DNA of 64,000 bases, from positions 62,001 to 126,000 of the forward strand of contig CBDCEE010000002.1 of assembly GCA_965215705.1 (NCBI GenBank), written 5' to 3'. The DNA comes from JAAXPZ01 sp965215705. GTDB lineage: Bacteria > Campylobacterota > Campylobacteria > Campylobacterales > Sulfurovaceae. The notes under the pieces are model-generated. The model searched no databases. It had not been told where the DNA came from and worked only from the letters and a program-made list of their open reading frames with translations. A program made the translations under genes and the position numbers. How positions within the stretch are numbered: the stretch's first letter is position 1; each line of letters starts with the position of its first letter. Of this stretch, positions 1-7,245 are shown piece by piece.

Positions 1-923
1 AGATACTACAGTCTCAGGGCTTAGAGGGTACAGCTATGCTGCCTGTATTGGGTGGCGTGGTACTGATGCTCGTGGCAGTTGGTTTCAAAGTCTCTCTTTT
101 CCCTTTCCATATGTGGACACCAGATGTCTATGAGGGTTCTTCTGCACCGATGGCAGGATATATGTCTATCGTGCCAAAATTGGCGATGGTGGTGGTAGCA
201 ATGCGGATCTTTGGTATCTATATCAACCTCGATATGGAAGCAGTCTCTTATCTGATCATCATTATTGCAGTGATCACGATGACCCTCTCCAATATGATGG
301 CACTGGTACAGAAAGATGTGAAGCGTATGCTGGCATACAGCTCCATCTCTCATGCTGGTTTCATTATGGCAGCCTTGGCACTGGGCACGACCAAAGCAAA
401 CAGTAGTATCTTTCTCTACTATGCCTTATTTATGGTGAGCAACCTTGGCGCTTTTGCGATGCTTTGGATCTCTCAGCATAAGAAAAAGAGCTTTGACGAG
501 CGTTATGACCATCCCTTTGAGAAATTCTCCGGTATGATCTCTGTCTCCCCCATGGCGGCGGTGATCATGGGGATCTTTATGCTCTCTTTGGCAGGCGTAC
601 CTCCCTTCAGTCTCTTTTGGGGTAAGCTCTACTTGATCAGCTCAGTTGTAGATTTTGCCGTAGCATCTAATGAGGTTCAATATATCGTGCTGGCGATCAT
701 TATGGTACTCAACTCTGCTATAGCAGCGTATTACTATCTGAAACTGATCGTCTATATGTTCCTCAAGGCACCTTCGACCAGTGAGACGGTGGTGTATGCC
801 AACCAGTCCAGACCACTTAATGTAGTGATTGGTATTATGGCAGTACTGACGATCTTCTCGATCTTCTATGTACAGCCGTTGATGGAGTTCGTGACCTATC
901 TTGTCAGCTCTAGTGGGTATTAA
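1..923 (+). CDS. nuoN: NADH-quinone oxidoreductase subunit N (5'-truncated by the window)
   Basis: This is an antiporter-like membrane subunit of respiratory complex I, which couples quinone reduction to proton translocation in the inner membrane. The frame is open from base 3 to the stop at 921-923, so the start lies outside the window and about 306 C-terminal residues are visible. Many hydrophobic helices are present. The signature of the NuoL/M/N family is seen in the stretch around bases 310-365, where the lysine-containing 'VQKDVKRMLAYSSISHAG' reads as the conserved helix carrying the functional Lys. A second family block, 'LSLAGVPPFSLFWGK', lies near base 580-625. NuoN is normally the last gene of a nuo operon, and the next gene here is unrelated, which fits. 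The identification as N rather than M or L rests on overall resemblance and on its terminal position. Confidence 0.93.
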   Translation, partial: ILQSQGLEGTAMLPVLGGVVLMLVAVGFKVSLFPFHMWTPDVYEGSSAPMAGYMSIVPKLAMVVVAMRIFGIYINLDMEAVSYLIIIIAVITMTLSNMMALVQKDVKRMLAYSSISHAGFIMAALALGTTKANSSIFLYYALFMVSNLGAFAMLWISQHKKKSFDERYDHPFEKFSGMISVSPMAAVIMGIFMLSLAGVPPFSLFWGKLYLISSVVDFAVASNEVQYIVLAIIMVLNSAIAAYYYLKLIVYMFLKAPSTSETVVYANQSRPLNVVIGIMAVLTIFSIFYVQPLMEFVTYLVSSSGY

Positions 924-952
924 ACATTTTATGCCGCATGGTGCTTTAAGCT

Positions 953-983
953 GTGGATTCCGGGTCGTAGCCCGGAATGACAG
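953..983. repeat. Isolated copy of the dispersed palindromic repeat
   Basis: The sequence reads as an imperfect palindrome with arms ATTCCGGG and CCCGGAAT around a short loop. The same core occurs many times at 40.0-40.6, 44.9-45.2, 45.8 and 46.5-46.8 kb. It lies right after nuoN and could form a hairpin in the mRNA, but there is no T-run, so it is not a typical intrinsic terminator. Confidence 0.7.
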
Positions 984-1069
984 TTTGTCCATATCTTCTC
1001 CTTTCAATCCTCTCTAATCCAGTTCGGGCTAAAATACTCCTAATAAATATTTCAACTGAAAGACATACC

Positions 1070-1597
1070 ATGAAAGAGATCACACTAGAGACCAAGATAC
1101 ATGACCTGCTTAATGACTATGAGGGTATGAAAGAGATCCTCATTGGGATCAACCCAAAGTTCAAGAAACTGAATAACCCTGTACTGCGTCGAACGCTCGG
1201 TAGGGTTGCAGGCGTCAGGCAAGCCGCGATCGTGGGTGCTATGGATCCGATGGATCTACTCAATCAGCTTCGTCTGGCTGTTGGGCAGGAGAGTATCTGT
1301 GAGAGCTGTACGGAAGAGTCAGAAGCATGTCATTTACCCGAAACCAAACCGAGACCAGACTGGGTGAATGCTTCACCAAAAAGTATATTGGATGCCAATG
1401 CGATTCTGGATGCGGACAAAAACCCTCTGGCGATCGCTCGCAAAGCACTACGAGGACTGGAAGGAGAAGAGCATATCCTTCTGACAGCAGATTTCCGTCC
1501 GGAGCCGCTCATAGAGGAGTTTATCAAGGATGGCTACAGTGTCTATATAGAGGAGACTGAGGGTCTGTTTCATACCTATGTACAAAAGGCAGGCTGA
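1070..1597 (+). CDS. DUF1858/DUF2249 domain protein
   Basis: The product is a 175-residue cytosolic protein of unknown function. The N-terminal ~70 residues resemble DUF1858, the small helical domain also found at the start of ScdA/Ric-type proteins, with the 'L..Y..MKEILIGINPKFKKLNNPVLR' style pattern. The last ~70 residues resemble DUF2249, a small alpha/beta domain found near redox and iron-sulfur proteins in anaerobes. A cysteine cluster, CESCTEESEAC, links the two parts at about residues 76-86 and may bind metal, which is inference. The frame extends back to 977, but the ATG at 1070 begins the recognisable domain, so I chose it. It is followed 3 bp later by another small gene and is probably co-transcribed with it. 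Confidence 0.75.
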   Translation: MKEITLETKIHDLLNDYEGMKEILIGINPKFKKLNNPVLRRTLGRVAGVRQAAIVGAMDPMDLLNQLRLAVGQESICESCTEESEACHLPETKPRPDWVNASPKSILDANAILDADKNPLAIARKALRGLEGEEHILLTADFRPEPLIEEFIKDGYSVYIEETEGLFHTYVQKAG

Positions 1598-1600
1598 TCC

Positions 1601-1888
1601 ATGCAGCGTATGACGATCAAAGCCTATGCCATCAAACATAAGCTCAGTATCTACAATGTGATGAAGATGGTACGGGCAGAGAAGTTACACACAGACGTTG
1701 TTGAAACGCAAGGTAAAGAGCTGACCTATATCTTGGTAGAGGCGGAGCAAGAGGCACGCATACGTGATCAGATCATTCCTACCAAAGATCCAGATCAAAG
1801 AACCCTTGAAGAGGAGGTATCTCTTCTCAAAGCAGAAGTAGCCATGCTCAAAAGAGAAGTAGCCGCACTCAAAAGTGTCAGGAATTAG
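1601..1888 (+). CDS. Small protein with helical head and C-terminal coiled coil
   Basis: This 95-residue protein is not recognised as a named family. The first ~50 residues look like a small helix-turn-helix-type or MerR-like unit ('IKAYAIKHKLSIYNVMKMVRAEKL'). Residues ~68-92 form a strong heptad coiled coil (EEEVSLLKAEVAMLKREVAALK), so the protein probably oligomerises. It starts 3 bp after the DUF1858 gene and likely shares its transcript. Its last 11 bp overlap the 3' end of convergent miaA. DNA binding is only a guess from the N-terminal pattern. Confidence 0.7.
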   Translation: MQRMTIKAYAIKHKLSIYNVMKMVRAEKLHTDVVETQGKELTYILVEAEQEARIRDQIIPTKDPDQRTLEEEVSLLKAEVAMLKREVAALKSVRN

Positions 1889-2774
1889 GGGAGAGTATCT
1901 GTCGGTAGATCTCTTCAGCACTTCCTTCGAATGTTTCTGCAAACTGTGAGCGGTTGAAGGTATTTTGTCTTTTGGCGAGGCGTGTGGTGTGGGTGCTTAT
2001 CTTCTCCAAGAGTTCCTTTTTTGTATAGACACCATCAAGAAAATCAAGGGTCTCCCTGATTCCGATCGCTTTCATACAGTTTGGCTCTCTGCTATAGCGT
2101 CTTTCCAGTATACAGACTTCATCAATCAATCCATTCTCTATCATTTTTTGGGTGCGGAGTCTGATTCTTTCTCTTAGATAGTCTCTTTTTGCTGTGATCT
2201 GATAGAGAGGAAGACTGCCTTGGATGACAGGCTTTGGCGGATGTGCTGCAAAATAATGTGAGGGTGTCATCCCTGTCTCATGATAGAGATCCAATACCTT
2301 CTCTATACGATATCTGTCATGCGATGCAATCTGCCGCATATACTCTGGATCTAGAGTGGAGAGCATAGTATAGCTCTGGGATAGGTCGTTAAGTGCTGTT
2401 GCGGTACGTGCCTTGCTATTTTGGCTGATAGAAGGAAGGTCACTGATCCCTTCCAGCAACATTTTGAGATAGAAGCTTGTCCCGCCTACAATGATGAGGT
2501 TTTTCTCTGCTACTTTGGCTTCCAGAGAGACTTTACGATAGAGATCGATATAGGTGGTGACATCAAAGTTCTCAGTGATGGTGATCTCATCGATACCATA
2601 ATGCAAGATCCCTTCTCTTTCTGTTAGTGTAGGCTTGGCAGAGGCGATATCGATCTCTTTGTAGATCGCCAGTGAATCCAATGAGAGGATAACAGCATCA
2701 AGCTTTTGAGCCAACAGTAGTGAGAGTGCTGTCTTGCCTGAAGCAGTAGCTCCGATGAGTGCGAGTTGTTTCAT
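1878..2774 (-). CDS. miaA: tRNA dimethylallyltransferase
   Basis: MiaA transfers a dimethylallyl group to N6 of A37 in tRNAs that read UNN codons. That is the substrate step for MiaB, which is also encoded in this window at 36.8 kb. The N-terminus carries the P-loop GATASGKT (residues 8-15), followed by the 'DSLAIYKEIDIASAKPT' block and, further on, 'GGTSFYLKMLLEGISD', all standard for the family. The length of 298 residues is typical. The frame extends upstream to 2819, but the ATG at 2774 places the P-loop at the usual distance from the N-terminus, so it was preferred. The gene is divergent from pssA and converges on the coiled-coil gene. Confidence 0.95.
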   Translation of the reverse strand: MKQLALIGATASGKTALSLLLAQKLDAVILSLDSLAIYKEIDIASAKPTLTEREGILHYGIDEITITENFDVTTYIDLYRKVSLEAKVAEKNLIIVGGTSFYLKMLLEGISDLPSISQNSKARTATALNDLSQSYTMLSTLDPEYMRQIASHDRYRIEKVLDLYHETGMTPSHYFAAHPPKPVIQGSLPLYQITAKRDYLRERIRLRTQKMIENGLIDEVCILERRYSREPNCMKAIGIRETLDFLDGVYTKKELLEKISTHTTRLAKRQNTFNRSQFAETFEGSAEEIYRQILSPNS

Positions 2775-2812
2775 AAGGCGTATCATAACATACTCAGTGT
2801 TAAGAGGGTAAA

Positions 2813-3400
2813 ATGGCATATTATTTTGTAAGGTTTTTCATGGATTTATATAACAAAGATCATCGCTTTAATCTTGCCAATCTCATTACCTTTGGCAATA
2901 TTGCCTGTGGGGTAACAGCTATGTATCTGATACAGCAGAACAATTTCTTCGTGGCGATCATTCTGGCATGGATCGCAGGGGCATTTGATATCGCGGATGG
3001 CAAAGTAGCTAGAAAGTACAAGCTCTCTACGGAGTTTGGTATTCAGCTGGACAGTTTTGCAGATTTTCTCTCCTTTGTAGTGATGCCGGCATTTCTACTT
3101 TTTTATGCGGTCAAACACTATGCAGGGATCTCAGGGGTTCAAGAGCTTTTGCTGGGTCTGGTCTTTATCTGGTATATCATCTCAGGGCTCAGACGACTGG
3201 TAGAGTTCAATCTCAAGGTCGATGCAGGAGAGGTTGCCAGATACTTTGAGGGTGTCCCTACACCACTGGGTGCGATACTACTCTGGGTACTTTATCTGTT
3301 GGTCGCCTATGGGGTACTGAGTAGCGGATATAGTGTGGCATTGCTGGTGATGATCATCGCTTGGTCACTCAATTCACAGCTACGTATCCCTCATCCGTAA
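2813..3400 (+). CDS. pssA: CDP-diacylglycerol--serine O-phosphatidyltransferase
   Basis: PssA makes phosphatidylserine from CDP-diacylglycerol and serine in the inner membrane, the first step toward phosphatidylethanolamine. The CDP-alcohol phosphatidyltransferase motif DG-x2-AR-x8-G-x3-D-x3-D is complete in the stretch 'DIADGKVARKY...GIQLDSFAD' (about residues 60-85). Several membrane helices follow. At 195 residues it is shorter than the ~230-240 of many homologues. Two starts are possible: ATG 2813 preceded by AGAGGG, or ATG 2840 preceded by TAAGG. The second gives an N-terminus more like relatives. mqnP follows closely. Confidence 0.92.
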   Translation: MAYYFVRFFMDLYNKDHRFNLANLITFGNIACGVTAMYLIQQNNFFVAIILAWIAGAFDIADGKVARKYKLSTEFGIQLDSFADFLSFVVMPAFLLFYAVKHYAGISGVQELLLGLVFIWYIISGLRRLVEFNLKVDAGEVARYFEGVPTPLGAILLWVLYLLVAYGVLSSGYSVALLVMIIAWSLNSQLRIPHP

Positions 3401-3411
3401 TCGATGGAAGA

Positions 3412-3439
3412 GTGAGGATGAAAGCGTGAGGATGAAAGA
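3412..3439 (+). repeat. 14-bp tandem duplication spanning the mqnP start
   Basis: The sequence GTGAGGATGAAAGC occurs twice head to tail with one mismatch at the end. It creates two candidate starts for mqnP (GTG 3426 and ATG 3432). The first copy provides a GAGG ribosome-binding site eight bases upstream of GTG 3426. Confidence 0.7.
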
Positions 3440-4295
3440 AAAACTGGCTGATTTCTCTGAACTGGTGATGTTTCAGCATTCGATATTTTCACTGCCATTT
3501 ATTTTTATTGCGATGGTTGTTGCTTCTTGGCAGTTGGATGGTTCTGGTTGGTTTGGATGGCGACTCTTTTTCCTGGGGCTGGTCGCTGCTGTGAGTGCAC
3601 GTAACTTTGCGATGGGTGTCAACCGATACCTTGACAGAGATGTAGACGCGCTCAACCCTCGTACCAAGGGCCGCCCCTCAGTAGATGGCAGGGTGAGCAG
3701 TGGGCAGATGATTGGTTTTATTGTTGTCAATGCACTACTCTTTATTGGGGTTGCCTATCTGATCAATACCTTGGCTTTACAGTTGTCACTTCCTATTTTG
3801 GCAGTATTGGCGGCGTATACCCTCTTCAAGCGTTTCTCTGCAGCGGCACACCTGATCCTGGGAGTGAGTCTGGGGCTGGCACCTATCGCTGGTGTAGTAG
3901 CGGTATTGGGAGATGTGACGGTATGGTCATTCTATCTGGCATTTGGCGTGATGTTCTGGGTGGCAGGGTTTGACCTGTTGTATAGTCTGCAGGATATGGT
4001 GTTTGACAAACAGCATGGACTCCACTCGATTCCCAGCAAATTTGGTGCAGCCAAGACCATGTGGATCGCCAGAGTGTTTCACCTGTTGACGATACTGCTC
4101 TGGATGGCTTTTGTTGCTACTGCGGGACTAGGTTTTTGGGCATGGATCGCAGTGGGAGCCAGTGCCGTGATGTTAGGCTATGAGCACTACCTTGTCAACA
4201 AAGACTTCAGCAAGATCGACAAAGCATTCTTTACGGTCAACGGCTACCTTGGCTTTATGTTTATCTTTCTGATCATCCTTGATGTGGCATGGTAA
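3426..4295 (+). CDS. mqnP: Menaquinone biosynthesis prenyltransferase, UbiA family (MqnP-like)
   Basis: This integral membrane prenyltransferase belongs to the UbiA superfamily. In Campylobacterota the MqnP member attaches the polyprenyl tail in the futalosine pathway to menaquinone. Both aspartate-rich motifs are visible: 'NRYLDRDVDALN' (about residues 60-71) and 'DLLYSLQDMVFDKQHG' (about residues 180-195). They coordinate the Mg-diphosphate of the prenyl donor. Eight or so hydrophobic helices fill the 289 residues. The start is either GTG 3426 (GAGG eight bases upstream) or ATG 3432; the former is used. UbiA itself is the alternative call, but epsilonproteobacterial context favours MqnP. 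The stop overlaps the ung start. Confidence 0.85.
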   Translation: MRMKEKLADFSELVMFQHSIFSLPFIFIAMVVASWQLDGSGWFGWRLFFLGLVAAVSARNFAMGVNRYLDRDVDALNPRTKGRPSVDGRVSSGQMIGFIVVNALLFIGVAYLINTLALQLSLPILAVLAAYTLFKRFSAAAHLILGVSLGLAPIAGVVAVLGDVTVWSFYLAFGVMFWVAGFDLLYSLQDMVFDKQHGLHSIPSKFGAAKTMWIARVFHLLTILLWMAFVATAGLGFWAWIAVGASAVMLGYEHYLVNKDFSKIDKAFFTVNGYLGFMFIFLIILDVAW

Positions 4296-4978
4296 TGGAT
4301 CTCTCTTCTCTGCTCAGAGACAAGCACTGGCAAGATCTGTTGGCAGAGGAGTTTACCAAGCCACAAATGCGGGAGTTGGAGCGCTTTTTAGAAGAGCGTG
4401 CTTTGTCGGGAGGATCGATACTGCCACCACGGTCACACTGGTTTGAGGCACTTAACCATACCCCTCTTGATAGGGTCAAGGTCGTGATACTTGGGCAAGA
4501 CCCTTACCCCACCAGAGGGCATGCTCATGGACTCTGTTTCTCTGTTCAGCCGGAGGTGAGACCCTTGCCAAAATCCTTGGTCAATATCTATAAAGAGCTT
4601 CGGGATGACTGTGGTATAGATAATTTCCACAGCGGTTTTTTAGTCCCTTGGGCAGAGCAGGGAGTACTGCTTTTGAATGCCGTCTTAACGGTAGAAGAGG
4701 GACAAAGCAACGCCCATAAAGGACGAGGGTGGGAGGCATTTACAGATGCAGTGATAGAGGCGGTAAACTGTCATGCTCATGGGGTTGTGTTTCTCCTCTG
4801 GGGTGCACAGGCACAGAAAAAAGGAGAGACCATTGACAGGGCCAAGCATCTGGTACTGACCGCCCCGCATCCCTCACCTCTCTCTGCCTACCGAGGCTTC
4901 TGGGGGAGTAAGCCCTTCTCAAAAATCAATGACTACCTGGTAGAGCAAGGTAAAGAGAAAATAGACTGGCAATTGTAA
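4295..4978 (+). CDS. ung: Uracil-DNA glycosylase, family 1
   Basis: Ung removes uracil from DNA by hydrolysing the N-glycosidic bond, starting base excision repair. The water-activating motif GQDPYP is present in 'VVILGQDPYPTRGHAHG' (about residues 64-80), and the minor-groove loop HPSPLSAYRGF is present near residue 195. 'LLLNAVLTVE' and 'VVFLLWG' are further conserved blocks. The length of 227 residues is standard. The ATG at 4295 overlaps the mqnP stop codon by one base; an in-frame ATG six bases earlier (4289) is equally possible. Tight coupling to mqnP suggests one transcript. Confidence 0.96.
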   Translation: MDLSSLLRDKHWQDLLAEEFTKPQMRELERFLEERALSGGSILPPRSHWFEALNHTPLDRVKVVILGQDPYPTRGHAHGLCFSVQPEVRPLPKSLVNIYKELRDDCGIDNFHSGFLVPWAEQGVLLLNAVLTVEEGQSNAHKGRGWEAFTDAVIEAVNCHAHGVVFLLWGAQAQKKGETIDRAKHLVLTAPHPSPLSAYRGFWGSKPFSKINDYLVEQGKEKIDWQL

Positions 4979-5011
4979 TACATTTTGAGCTTCATTTAAG
5001 CCCCTTTGGGG

Positions 5012-5017
5012 TAAAAT
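5012..5017 (+). promoter_or_regulatory. Possible -10 box of the tRNA-Arg gene
   Basis: TAAAAT lies 23 bases before the mature tRNA 5' end, a suitable distance for a -10 element. No clear -35 was sought, since promoters in this phylum often lack one. Confidence 0.35.
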
Positions 5018-5040
5018 GCCACTCTTCACATAGATTATGT

Positions 5041-5117
5041 GCACTCTTGGCTCAGCTGGATAGAGCATCGGTTTGCGGTACCGAAGGTCACAGGTTCGAA
5101 TCCTGTAGGGTGTACCA
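5041..5117 (+). tRNA. tRNA-Arg, anticodon GCG, CCA encoded
   Basis: The cloverleaf can be drawn directly. The acceptor arms are 5041-5047 and 5107-5113 with discriminator A and encoded CCA. The D arm has GCTC/GAGC. The anticodon arm is TCGGT/ACCGA with loop TTGCGGT, placing GCG at 34-36. A five-base variable loop follows, then the T arm ACAGG/CCTGT with loop TTCGAAT. The 3' part from 5069 is duplicated 23 kb downstream, which marks this gene as the attachment site of a genomic island. Confidence 0.93.
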
Positions 5118-5118
5118 C
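5069..5118 (+). repeat. attL: 50-bp direct repeat, 3' half of tRNA-Arg
   Basis: The bases from the anticodon arm through the CCA and one base beyond are identical to 28052-28101. The flanking bases differ on both sides, so 50 bp is the full perfect repeat. This is the usual footprint of a tyrosine integrase using a tRNA 3' end. Confidence 0.93.
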
Positions 5119-5504
5119 CTATTAACCCCCATATTATCGTTATTTAATTCATCTTTACAAAAAGCTAAAATTCTTTAAGGTTAGCCCTTGTCCCACTTTT
5201 TGTCCCACTTTTAAGTATCATCCTTCCTATATAAAAGTACCCAGTTAGCCAATCATGTAATCTGTGCCAATTTAAATCACCTATCCAACGTATATTTTAA
5301 AAAAATTGGCGATACATTTTGACGATTTCACCATTTCTTAACTCTAAATATCAGTATAGGAGCACCATTTTATCATTGTTCGTATGAGGCTGAAGCATAT
5401 AGTCTTCTCTCTAAATCGATATTTCAATTTTTCTCGATTACTGCGATAATGCCAACAGACACGATGCGCACCGAGGTCGAAATAAATCAACCGAAAGGAT
5501 CAAC
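5119..5504. other. Gene-free island left end with integrase arm-site-like repeats
   Basis: No convincing gene lies between attL and the first island gene. TTGTCCCACTT occurs twice at 5188-5198 and 5200-5210, with a 12-bp period. The same pair occurs near the other end at 27926-27936 and 27938-27948. The rest is AT-rich and unremarkable. Confidence 0.7.
5188..5210 (+). repeat. Tandem TTGTCCCACTT pair, left end of island
   Basis: There are two copies with a 12-bp period, 70 bp inside attL. They match the pair near attR in sequence, spacing and orientation. Such short direct repeats flanking a core site are typical of arm-type binding sites for a tyrosine integrase; this role is inferred. Confidence 0.6.
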
Positions 5505-5702
5505 ATGAGCAACAATAAACATACTGAATGGCTAACCCCTCAAGAGTTTGAAAAAGTCTATGGGATAAAAACGAGTACGCAAGCGAAAATGAGAATGAAA
5601 CGCAGACTACCTTTTTCGAAATTTGGGAAATTTATTTTTTATAATCGGGAGGAGATTGACCAGCATCTAAAGAATCACAAAATCGAGGTATATCGTGGAT
5701 AA
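5505..5702 (+). CDS. Small HTH protein, excisionase-like
   Basis: The 65-residue product resembles the MerR/excisionase-type winged helix: 'WLTPQEFEKVYGIKTSTQAKMR' would be the helix-turn-helix and 'FSKFGKFIFYNREEIDQHL' the wing and last helix. Proteins of this size and form next to an att site usually act as recombination directionality factors or regulators of the element. A GAAAGGATC ribosome-binding site precedes ATG 5505. It overlaps the next gene by 8 bp, so the two are translationally coupled. Confidence 0.7.
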   Translation: MSNNKHTEWLTPQEFEKVYGIKTSTQAKMRMKRRLPFSKFGKFIFYNREEIDQHLKNHKIEVYRG

Positions 5703-6033
5703 AAAAAAGATAAAACTTGGTTTTACAACTATACAGCATGATCCAAGGCTAAAACATGGTTTATCCAATAACGAGTACTGTATTGCAGATGCGATCTACC
5801 ATTTATCTAACCATCCTGATTCAGCTGTTCCCGGATGGTGTTATGCAAAAAGAGAAACTCTTGGTGATCTCTTTGGGTTATCCCGTCGTACAGTAATTCA
5901 TTCGATACATAAACTCCATGCGAAAGGTCTAATCCTTGTCAACGCAGAAACAAAATATCTAAAAACAACCAAATTATGGTATGAAGACTTTATTCTTTTT
6001 GAACTCGAAGAAAAGAGTAAATACAGAGTGTGA
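5695..6033 (+). CDS. Winged-helix (HTH_36-like) protein, replication-initiator type
   Basis: This 112-residue protein begins at GTG 5695 inside the previous gene. The region from about residue 22 to 80 fits the HTH_36 pattern: 'LSNNEYCIADAIYHL' followed by 'YAKRETLGDLFGLSRRTVI' and 'IHKLHAKGLI'. That fold is common at the N-terminus of phage and plasmid replication proteins. Three tandem ~21-bp repeats follow directly after its stop (6029-6090). When shifted one frame these resemble a C-terminal continuation, so the gene may have lost its tail. Function as an element regulator or replication protein is inferred. Confidence 0.65.
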   Translation: MDKKKIKLGFTTIQHDPRLKHGLSNNEYCIADAIYHLSNHPDSAVPGWCYAKRETLGDLFGLSRRTVIHSIHKLHAKGLILVNAETKYLKTTKLWYEDFILFELEEKSKYRV

Positions 6034-6090
6034 ACTTTTTGCATAGGGTGTGCAAGAGGATCCATTAGGATGTGCAATTTTTGCACCCAT
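6029..6090 (+). repeat. Three imperfect ~21-bp tandem repeats
   Basis: Copies begin at about 6029, 6049 and 6071, each starting TGTGNAA. The first and third are closest (TGTGAACTTTTTGCAT and TGTGCAATTTTTGCAC). They could be iterons for the adjacent winged-helix protein, or the remains of a seven-residue coding repeat. Confidence 0.45.
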
Positions 6091-6122
6091 ATATAAATAT
6101 AATACAGAAGAAGAGGAAGAAG

Positions 6123-6485
6123 ATGACTGTAGACAAGGATACTTTTGATGATTTCTGTCAGTGGCTGATTGATGATGGGTTACGACCTAAAAGATCAGAG
6201 CGTCTGTGGAGAAAAACCATATATGTGAGATTGAGCTATGACGACCCCATGACGCTTGATAATTTTCATGATTTTTTGGAAGATCAAGCAAAAAATATAC
6301 AAGAAGATATGCCTGACATAGATACCTGCTTATTGATTGGGTTAACCATACGTTGCGAGAATACATACAAGAAAACGATTACAAATGCTATCGAAGCCGA
6401 TGGACACATTCATTTATTTTTTGATGATCATAGCAATCAACTGGTCTCCAAAAGCAACTGTCTAAAACTATTGGAGCCTCCATAG
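6123..6485 (+). CDS. Hypothetical protein
   Basis: A 120-residue acidic protein of unknown family. ATG 6123 is preceded by a GAGGAAG ribosome-binding site; the frame runs back to 6072 without a comparable signal. No signal peptide, membrane segment or known catalytic motif is evident. It is the last rightward gene before the leftward CBASS operon, with which it converges. Confidence 0.55.
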   Translation: MTVDKDTFDDFCQWLIDDGLRPKRSERLWRKTIYVRLSYDDPMTLDNFHDFLEDQAKNIQEDMPDIDTCLLIGLTIRCENTYKKTITNAIEADGHIHLFFDDHSNQLVSKSNCLKLLEPP

Positions 6486-6540
6486 GCTCTCTTTGTTTTA
6501 TCCGATGTTTTGTCTTTTTCTCCAGCCTAAGTTTAATATT

Positions 6541-6651
6541 TTAAAAATCTTTTTGTGTGCTTGTTACTTTTGTTGCCTTGCTGTTACCCGCACCTTTGAC
6601 TGCCCATCCTTCTGGATGCTTAACTACATGTTGATTTTTACCTCTTGGCAT
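6541..6651 (-). CDS. Short DUF2188-like protein
   Basis: This 36-residue gene is too short for usual callers but has a strong AAGGAG ribosome-binding site and starts 12 bp after the E2-like gene. Its N-terminus, with H-V-V-K-H-x-E-G-W-A-V-K-G and 'NSKATKVTSTQKD', matches the first half of DUF2188 proteins, which are normally ~60-70 residues with pattern 'HVVPH..GWAVK..G..KA....T..EA'. The second half is missing or has been shifted out of frame after a T-run. It is the last gene of the CBASS operon. Function of DUF2188 is unknown. Confidence 0.6.
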   Translation of the reverse strand: MPRGKNQHVVKHPEGWAVKGAGNSKATKVTSTQKDF

Positions 6652-6663
6652 TTTTACTCCTTT

Positions 6664-7245
6664 TTAATTATATATTCCAGCTTGATTGACTTCAAGATCA
6701 AAAGCCTTTTTTCGTTGTTCATAAATTCTATCTGTTATCGATTTCTTATTATGCTTAACTACATGAGACTCTTGTTCTGAAGAAGCTTCTCCCTCGTTAC
6801 TAGAAACTACAGAATGAGGTGCATCTCCACCTTTCCACTCTCCAGAATATAACCATTCCTCATAGTACTGCAACCATCGGTATGTCCAAGGAATAATAGT
6901 TTGGCAAAGAGACATATATATATTAAACTCTTTATATTCTGGGTAGAACAAGCATAATTGTATTTTCTCTCTACAATATAAGTGAGGAATTCTTTTGGTG
7001 AGTTCAACTTCCCGTAATTCATTATTTAAAATATACACCCTTGGTGCTACAAACTGGAAATCCCAAACTATCAACACTCTATATATCCTAGAAAAGATAG
7101 TTGGTTTAGCCTCAAATTCCCAATAAAAATAATTCTTTGTAAACACGCCTTTCCCATTTGAAGATAAAGAACAAAATTTTAATCCTGCATACCCAGCACG
7201 ATATCGAATATGAGGAGTAGTTTTACCCTTCAAGTCCATCTCCAT
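6664..7245 (-). CDS. CBASS E2-like conjugating protein (short type II)
   Basis: The 193-residue product has the block that marks the bacterial E2-like proteins of type II CBASS: 'LCLFYP' with candidate catalytic Cys98, then 'IIPWTYRWLQYYEEWLYSGEWKGG' at about residues 117-140, then His144. In longer systems this domain is fused to an E1 domain (Cap2). Here there is no E1 and no JAB protease gene, which fits the short E2-only form. Such E2 proteins act on the C-terminal glycine of the neighbouring CD-NTase, and the CD-NTase here does end in Gly. A polar tail of ~50 residues follows the E2 core. The start overlaps the CD-NTase by 23 bp. Confidence 0.78.
   Translation of the reverse strand: MEMDLKGKTTPHIRYRAGYAGLKFCSLSSNGKGVFTKNYFYWEFEAKPTIFSRIYRVLIVWDFQFVAPRVYILNNELREVELTKRIPHLYCREKIQLCLFYPEYKEFNIYMSLCQTIIPWTYRWLQYYEEWLYSGEWKGGDAPHSVVSSNEGEASSEQESHVVKHNKKSITDRIYEQRKKAFDLEVNQAGIYN

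Noticed and set aside
4999..5012. Small CCCCTTTGGGG hairpin before the tRNA as a terminator of ung
   Set aside because: The stem is only four base pairs and no T-run follows.
6493..6780. 95-codon rightward frame across the end of the E2-like gene
   Set aside because: It is antisense to the E2-like and DUF2188-like genes, has no ribosome-binding site, and encodes a Cys/Phe-rich sequence typical of a reverse-strand shadow.
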